The position numbers and the translations under genes are program-made. Shown here in pieces: positions 25,202-29,373 of a DNA stretch of 29,373 nucleotides. Below the pieces are notes generated by a model. That model searched no databases. It was not told the origin of the DNA and saw only the letters and a program-made list of their open reading frames with translations. The DNA comes from Flavobacteriales bacterium. Lineage in GTDB: Bacteria; Bacteroidota; Bacteroidia; Flavobacteriales_D; Sanyastnellaceae. Position 1 is the first letter of the stretch. Every line of letters begins with the position of its first letter. The stretch is taken from contig WTJL01000169.1 in the NCBI GenBank assembly GCA_011524845.1, positions 1-29,373 on the forward strand, in the 5' to 3' direction.

Positions 25202-26074
25202 TCAGAGGACGTTGAGGACTTGTTCCTTGATTTTCTCGAGCTCGTCCTTCATTTGAACGACGATGCGTTGAAGGTCGGCGTCGTTGGCCTTGCTGCCGAG
25301 GGTGTTGATCTCACGTCCCATTTCTTGGGCCACAAACCCGAGCTTCTTCCCCTGTCCACTGCCCGTTTCCATGATTTCACGGAAGTAGGCGATGTGGGCC
25401 GTGAGGCGCGTGCGCTCCTCGCTGACGTCCATCTTCTCAATGTAGTAGAGCACCTCCTGCTCAAACCGGCCCTCGTCCAACGTGGCGCGGTCGATGGTCT
25501 CTTCGAGGTTGGTGCGAATGCGGTCGCGGACGCGCTGGATTCGGGCGTCCAAGAGCGGGTCCAAGCCCGATTCGAGGCGCTCGATTTCATCCAAGCGGCC
25601 CTTGAAATCCGCCTCAAGCGAGGCGCCTTCCGTGTTGCGGAACGCATCGAAGTTGTCTGCCGCCTCCAGCACCAACGCATGAATGCCGGCCCAAGCCGCC
25701 TCGTCGAAGGCCTCCTTGGACGTTTGCATGGCGTCGGGGAAGCGCACGGCCGTCGACAACAGGTTGCCCGTTGGTTGGCCTGTTTCTTGGGCCAGAGCTT
25801 CCAAGTCCTGAACGTACTTCCGGATGACCGGCGCGTTGAGTTCGTTGCGCGCTTCCGCGGCATCGGCTTCGAAGTGGATGGCGATGTCGCTCTTTCCCCG
25901 GACAATGCGGGCCCCGAGTTCGGTGCGCAGGTCCATTTCTTTTTGCTTCAGCACGGAGGGCATCCGCACCTGGAGGTCGAGGTTTTTGCCGTTCAACGAA
26001 CGGACCTCGACCGTGTATTTTCGGGAACCGACGGCACCTTCCGCCTTTCCGTAGCCTGTCATAGAGCGCAGCAT
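25202..26074 (-). CDS. yicC: YicC/YloC-family endoribonuclease
   Basis: 290 residues from MLRSMTGYGKAEG at 26074, the near-invariant N-terminus of the family; 66 further in-frame upstream codons are rejected because they overlap the divergent ispB region and lack family similarity. The middle is helical and Glu-rich. The C-terminal part shows GKKLGFVAQEMGREINTLGSK and ends in a segment like VQMKDELEKIKEQVLNVL, both family hallmarks. YicC homologues are linked to RNA cleavage and sRNA turnover in enterobacteria; that role is untested here. First gene of yicC-gmk-nadD. Confidence 0.93.
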   Translation of the reverse strand: MLRSMTGYGKAEGAVGSRKYTVEVRSLNGKNLDLQVRMPSVLKQKEMDLRTELGARIVRGKSDIAIHFEADAAEARNELNAPVIRKYVQDLEALAQETGQPTGNLLSTAVRFPDAMQTSKEAFDEAAWAGIHALVLEAADNFDAFRNTEGASLEADFKGRLDEIERLESGLDPLLDARIQRVRDRIRTNLEETIDRATLDEGRFEQEVLYYIEKMDVSEERTRLTAHIAYFREIMETGSGQGKKLGFVAQEMGREINTLGSKANDADLQRIVVQMKDELEKIKEQVLNVL

Positions 26075-26078
26075 GAAG

Positions 26079-26086
26079 CGAAGATA
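26079..26086 (-). promoter_or_regulatory. -7 element almost abutting the yicC start codon
   Basis: Minus-strand TATCTTCG, one base from consensus, ends 4 bp before the yicC ATG. With the usual 5-7 bp distance to the transcription start, the mRNA would begin at or next to the ATG. Confidence 0.5.
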
Positions 26087-26149
26087 CGCTCTCGAACCGG
26101 TGCGCGCTTCCCGTGCCCGCAGGAAGGTCAATGCCCCGCGGCCCCGCGC

Positions 26150-26157
26150 TACCTTTG
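26150..26157 (+). promoter_or_regulatory. -7 element almost abutting the ispB start codon
   Basis: TACCTTTG is an exact TAnnTTTG match that ends 5 bp before the ATG at 26163, again predicting a leaderless transcript. It also supports ATG 26163 over the upstream in-frame start at 26073. Confidence 0.55.
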
Positions 26158-26162
26158 CAGCC

Positions 26163-27170
26163 ATGTCGGATCTGAAACGCGTGACCTCCCTCCTTGCTGG
26201 AGACATGGCGGCCTTCAAGCCCAAATTCCGGGCGGCCGTCACCACCGACGTCGCCTTGCTCGACACGGTCATGCGCTACATCCTTCGCCGCAAAGGCAAG
26301 CAGATGCGGCCCATGTTTGTGTTTCTCAGCGCGCGCCTTCACGGCGGGGTCGACGCCCAAGGTGCCGCCACAGACCAGGCGCACACCGCCGCAGCCCTCA
26401 TCGAGCTCTTGCACACCGCCACACTGGTCCACGACGACGTGGTCGACGAGAGCCCGTTGCGACGCGGTGTGTTCAGCATTCAGGCGCTGTGGAAGAAGAA
26501 AGTCGCCGTGCTCGTGGGCGACTACCTGCTGTCGCGCGGTCTTCTTGCCGCGGTAGACGCCGAGGCGTTTGACCTGTTGAAGATCACCTCTCGCGCCGTG
26601 CGCGAGATGAGCGAAGGCGAGCTCCTCCAAATCGAAAAGGCACGCCGCCTCGACATCACTGAGGAAGTCTACTTCGACATCATTCGCCGCAAGACCGCCT
26701 CGCTCCTCGCGGCCTGCTGCGCGTGCGGTGCCGCCTCGGCCGGTGCCGACGACGACACGGTCCAAAAGATGTGGGGCCTCGGCGAACGCGTGGGGCTCGC
26801 CTTCCAAATCCAGGACGACCTCCTCGACCTCGGCGAAGGCGACCGCACCGGCAAACCCACCGGCCAGGACATCCGCGAGCGCAAGATGACGCTCCCCCTC
26901 ATCCACACGCTCGCCAAGGCCACCCCCTCAGAACGCCGTCGCCTCATCCGGCTTGTCAAGCACAAGAGCGAAGACCCTGCAGCGGTCAAAGAGGTCATGG
27001 ACGCCATCCTCGCCGGTCCCGGCATGGAACGCGCCCGTTCTGAAATGCGTCGCTTGAAAGAGGAGTCCCTCGCCCTGCTCAACGAACTCGGCGGCCACGA
27101 CGCGGTCAGCACCGAAGCCCGCGACGCCTTGCGCGACCTCATCGAGTACACCATTCGCCGCGTCCAATGA
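26163..27170 (+). CDS. ispB: Polyprenyl diphosphate synthase (trans-isoprenyl type)
   Basis: 335 residues from the ATG at 26163. It elongates allylic diphosphates with isopentenyl diphosphate, probably to the long side chain of menaquinone. The first Asp-rich motif is DDVVD (91-95) in LLHTATLVHDDVVDES, and the second is DDLLD (218-222) in FQIQDDLLDL. GKQMRP (45-50) binds diphosphate. Small residues just before the first Asp motif are compatible with a long-chain product, but chain length cannot be read reliably. The stop overlaps the next gene's start (ATGA). Confidence 0.93.
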   Translation: MSDLKRVTSLLAGDMAAFKPKFRAAVTTDVALLDTVMRYILRRKGKQMRPMFVFLSARLHGGVDAQGAATDQAHTAAALIELLHTATLVHDDVVDESPLRRGVFSIQALWKKKVAVLVGDYLLSRGLLAAVDAEAFDLLKITSRAVREMSEGELLQIEKARRLDITEEVYFDIIRRKTASLLAACCACGAASAGADDDTVQKMWGLGERVGLAFQIQDDLLDLGEGDRTGKPTGQDIRERKMTLPLIHTLAKATPSERRRLIRLVKHKSEDPAAVKEVMDAILAGPGMERARSEMRRLKEESLALLNELGGHDAVSTEARDALRDLIEYTIRRVQ

Positions 27171-27592
27171 GCCTGCGCCTGTCCATCCTCTGCTTGACGC
27201 TTGGCGTGTTGGCCTCCTCTTGCGCCACCTCCGACCCCAACGCCCCGCGTCAAGAGGTCCAATCCACTTGGCCCGACGGGGACCCACGCGTGGTGCTCGG
27301 CTTCCGAGGCGACACCGTCCACGAACAACTCGAATACCACGAAACGGGCCAGCTCATGTCACGCGGCCAGCTCCTGAACGGCCAACGGCACGGGGTGTGG
27401 AACAGCTACTACGACAGCGGCATGCCGTGGTCTCAAGTCAGCTACGACGCAGGAACGGAGCACGGCACCTACCGCACCTACCACCCCAACGGAGAGCCCG
27501 CCATTGAGGGCACCTTCGATCACGGCACCCGAATCGGCACGTGGTCGTTTTACGGGGAGGACGGAAGCGTGCTCAAGCGCGAAACGCGCTGA
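27167..27592 (+). CDS. Small lipoprotein with MORN-type repeats
   Basis: 141 residues. The signal peptide ends VLASSC, with the lipidated Cys at residue 19. Residues about 55-141 form three to four MORN/YwqK-like repeats (GxLxxGQRHGVWNSYY, GTYRTYHPNGEPAIEGTF, GTWSFYGEDGSV). Bacteroidota encode many such proteins; none of the visible features indicates a reaction, and a structural or protein-binding envelope role is a guess. The ATG overlaps the ispB stop, so the gene is co-translated with a prenyl synthase despite no obvious functional link. Confidence 0.85.
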   Translation: MSLRLSILCLTLGVLASSCATSDPNAPRQEVQSTWPDGDPRVVLGFRGDTVHEQLEYHETGQLMSRGQLLNGQRHGVWNSYYDSGMPWSQVSYDAGTEHGTYRTYHPNGEPAIEGTFDHGTRIGTWSFYGEDGSVLKRETR

Positions 27593-27622
27593 CCGTTGCG
27601 ACACACGGCTTGCAGGGATTCA

Positions 27623-28306
27623 CTACAGCTGTGGATCTTGGTCTTTCTTCGTTCTGAATTGCCGGCCAAAACCAAATGTGATGGTTTCGTTGCTCCAACC
27701 CACTTCAAGCCGGGTCGCATGGTGCTTTCCAAACCCAACACCCAAGGCGATTCCAGGCATGATCCCAGGCACTTCCTCCCCTCCCCAGACGCCCCCGAGT
27801 TGCACGTGAAACACAGAGCTCACCTCCATCTTCTCATCCGCAATCTTGGTGGACAAGATGACACGAGGGTCGAGAATGAAAAAAGCCTTGCCTTCATCTG
27901 GGATGTACAGTTGAATGGGCAACGAAGCGGCCAGGTTGTTTGCGGTCGAGGAAGCCGACCATTTGGAACCCAACTCGAGGAAGGAATAACTGTCTAGGAG
28001 CAAGGAATATTGTCCGGAGGAGTAACTCACAGGGCTCTCGCTCATGGCATTCCGTCGCTCCACCCGCAACCTGATGTCTTGATTGGCAGAAATTCCATGG
28101 TCGACAATTCCCGTCAATGATGTGCCTGCGTAGTCACCATGGATGGATTCCGGACTCACTGTCCCGGCCAACGTCACTTTGGTTTCACCCGCTTCGAGGG
28201 ACTCCGACGTTTCAAACATTGTTGTCACAGGGTGATAACACCCCGAACCTACCAACATGAACATCGCCAAACCGGCGACTTGCCCATTGGATTTGATGCA
28301 CCGCAT
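27623..28306 (-). CDS. Predicted lipoprotein with beta-strand-rich body, low-GC gene
   Basis: 227 residues from the ATG at 28306; an ATG at 28354 gives a longer form, but it lies upstream of the likely promoter and would precede a complete signal peptide. The signal ends LVGSGC, a lipobox with Cys at residue 23. The body has many alternating hydrophobic strands and ends EVGWSNETITFGFGRQF, which looks like an outer-membrane beta-barrel end, although a barrel with a lipobox is unusual. I do not recognise the family. Local GC is clearly lower than that of the flanking genes. Confidence 0.72.
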   Translation of the reverse strand: MRCIKSNGQVAGLAMFMLVGSGCYHPVTTMFETSESLEAGETKVTLAGTVSPESIHGDYAGTSLTGIVDHGISANQDIRLRVERRNAMSESPVSYSSGQYSLLLDSYSFLELGSKWSASSTANNLAASLPIQLYIPDEGKAFFILDPRVILSTKIADEKMEVSSVFHVQLGGVWGGEEVPGIMPGIALGVGFGKHHATRLEVGWSNETITFGFGRQFRTKKDQDPQL

Positions 28307-28321
28307 GGCAGTAAAGTACAT

Positions 28322-28349
28322 CAAACCAATGATATAGAATTGCCTCCAA
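28322..28349 (-). promoter_or_regulatory. Possible promoter of the low-GC lipoprotein gene
   Basis: Minus-strand TTG (28347-28349) and TTGGTTTG (28322-28329, one base from TAnnTTTG) are 17 bp apart. The element ends 15 bp before the ATG at 28306 and supports that start. Confidence 0.4.
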
Positions 28350-28390
28350 CGCAAAGCACTGAAGCAAACTTCTCCAGTTGCGCTGAGGAT

Positions 28391-29373
28391 TCAGTACCGC
28401 TTCTTCTTGCCCTTCTTCTTCACACTGAAGCCGGGTGCGCCGCTAGAGCCGGACGTGTTCCACGGTTCTTGGCCGGGCTTGAAGTAGGGCTTCTTTTTGG
28501 CCTTTTTCTTCGCCTTGCCAGCGCCCATGGGCTTGCCGGGCTTGCTGTCGTTCCATGAAGACGGACCGTCCTTGGATTTGAATCCGCCCTTGGACTTGAA
28601 CCTCTTGTTGAAGGGCTTCTTCCGGAAGGGACGCCCGCCTCGGTCGCCTCCGCGGTCGTAGCGATCGTCGCGGTCACGGCGGCGGTCGCCCATGTCTTTT
28701 TGGTTCAAGTCAGCCTTGCCCCCGGTGTCGAGCTTTCGCATTTCGGAGAGCACCACTTGGCGGAGCAAATCTTCCTTCGAGAGTTCACCAAACAACAAAC
28801 TCATCTGCTCCCAAATGTCTTCTGGGACGCCCCGGCCTGCGGGGAGTTCAATCAAGCCTTGTCCCCACGTGGTCATCCGCGCGTGTACGATTTCCTCGGG
28901 GTTGGGGACCATGGTTTGGGTGAAGTCAATGTCCAGGGTGTTCGCGAGGCGGTTGAGGTGGCCGCGCTCCTTGATGCTCATGAGCGCCAAGGAGATGCCC
29001 TTCTTGCCTGCACGGGCGGTTCGGCCCGAACGGTGGGTGTAGTACGCCGCCTCGCCCGGAAGCGAGTGGTGGAAGACGTGTGTGAGGTTGTCCACGTCGA
29101 TGCCGCGCGCGGCCACGTCGGTGGCCACGAGGACCTGCAGGTGTTTCTGCTTGAACCGCAACATGACGCGGTCGCGTTGGGCCTGCGACATCTCGCCGTG
29201 CAAGGCGTCGGCACGGTAACCGCGCTTGAGCAGCTCTTCGGCCAACGCTTGAGTGTCGCGGCGGGTGCGGCAAAACACCACCCCGTAGAGCTCAGGGTCG
29301 AGGTCTAGGAAGCGGGCAATGGCCTCGGATTTGTCCGAGTGACGCACCAGGGCGTAGCGGTGTTCGATGTTTT
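28391..29373 (-). CDS. DEAD-box RNA helicase, C-terminal part (5' partial)
   Basis: About 326 residues; the frame remains open to the window edge and begins within NIEHRYALV, just before the C-terminal RecA-like domain, so the ATPase half (motifs Q, I, II, III) is outside. Visible motifs are IV (VVFCRTRRDTQAL), V (VLVATDVAARGIDV) and VI (HRSGRTARAGKKG). A helical linker follows. The last about 100 residues are an Arg/Lys/Gly-rich tail ending KKKGKKKRY, likely for nonspecific RNA binding. The likely role is RNA remodelling in ribosome assembly or cold adaptation, as for CsdA/DeaD/RhlE types; which subtype cannot be told from this end. Confidence 0.92.
   Translation of the reverse strand, partial: NIEHRYALVRHSDKSEAIARFLDLDPELYGVVFCRTRRDTQALAEELLKRGYRADALHGEMSQAQRDRVMLRFKQKHLQVLVATDVAARGIDVDNLTHVFHHSLPGEAAYYTHRSGRTARAGKKGISLALMSIKERGHLNRLANTLDIDFTQTMVPNPEEIVHARMTTWGQGLIELPAGRGVPEDIWEQMSLLFGELSKEDLLRQVVLSEMRKLDTGGKADLNQKDMGDRRRDRDDRYDRGGDRGGRPFRKKPFNKRFKSKGGFKSKDGPSSWNDSKPGKPMGAGKAKKKAKKKPYFKPGQEPWNTSGSSGAPGFSVKKKGKKKRY

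Overview
The window is about 29.4 kb of gene-dense, GC-rich DNA from a member of the Bacteroidota, most likely an uncultured marine Flavobacteriales-type bacterium. Four things point there: a giant secreted protein ending in a type IX secretion (T9SS) sorting domain; several TAnnTTTG-type -7 promoter elements; an RprX/RprY-like two-component pair; and a DnaG primase whose zinc ligands are mostly replaced in the pattern I recall from flavobacterial primases. The placement is inferred from families and motifs, not from a marker-gene tree.

Layout. Positions 1-10966 (+) hold two cell-surface genes: a 5'-truncated giant (over 3,200 residues) built of Cys-rich repeats, thrombospondin-3-like Ca-binding repeats and about 17 HYR/Ig-like modules, then a secreted protein with 13 gapless 14-residue YadA-head-like repeats. 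Positions 10970-14696 hold an aldehyde dehydrogenase (-), a tRNA-Gln (+), an OmpA-family lipoprotein (-) and a Cys-rich repeat lipoprotein (-). recJ (+, 14765-16483) converges on dnaG-mscS-like (-, 16498-19405). The 339-bp gap upstream of dnaG appears to carry an undescribed structured small RNA on the minus strand, with its own promoter and intrinsic terminator. Next on the plus strand come a histidine kinase and response regulator sharing an ATGA overlap, then prs-rplY-pth. The minus-strand cluster yicC-gmk-nadD follows, divergent from ispB and an overlapping MORN-repeat lipoprotein. The end of the window holds a lower-GC outer-membrane-type lipoprotein (-) and the 3' part of a DEAD-box RNA helicase (-).

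How the genes fit together. Most of the right two thirds is housekeeping: replication and repair (dnaG, recJ), nucleotide and NAD supply (prs, gmk, nadD), translation (rplY, pth, tRNA-Gln), RNA turnover (yicC, helicase) and isoprenoid chains (ispB). The left third and scattered lipoproteins form the envelope and surface part. The items most worth follow-up are the small-RNA candidate at 19465-19608, the architecture of the giant protein (including a 56-residue hexapeptide-like insertion in one HYR module and a duplicated domain flanking the HYR array), the anchorless YadA-head protein, and -7 elements lying so close to start codons that some transcripts may be leaderless. I saw no CRISPR array, insertion sequence, prophage or recognisable defence system.
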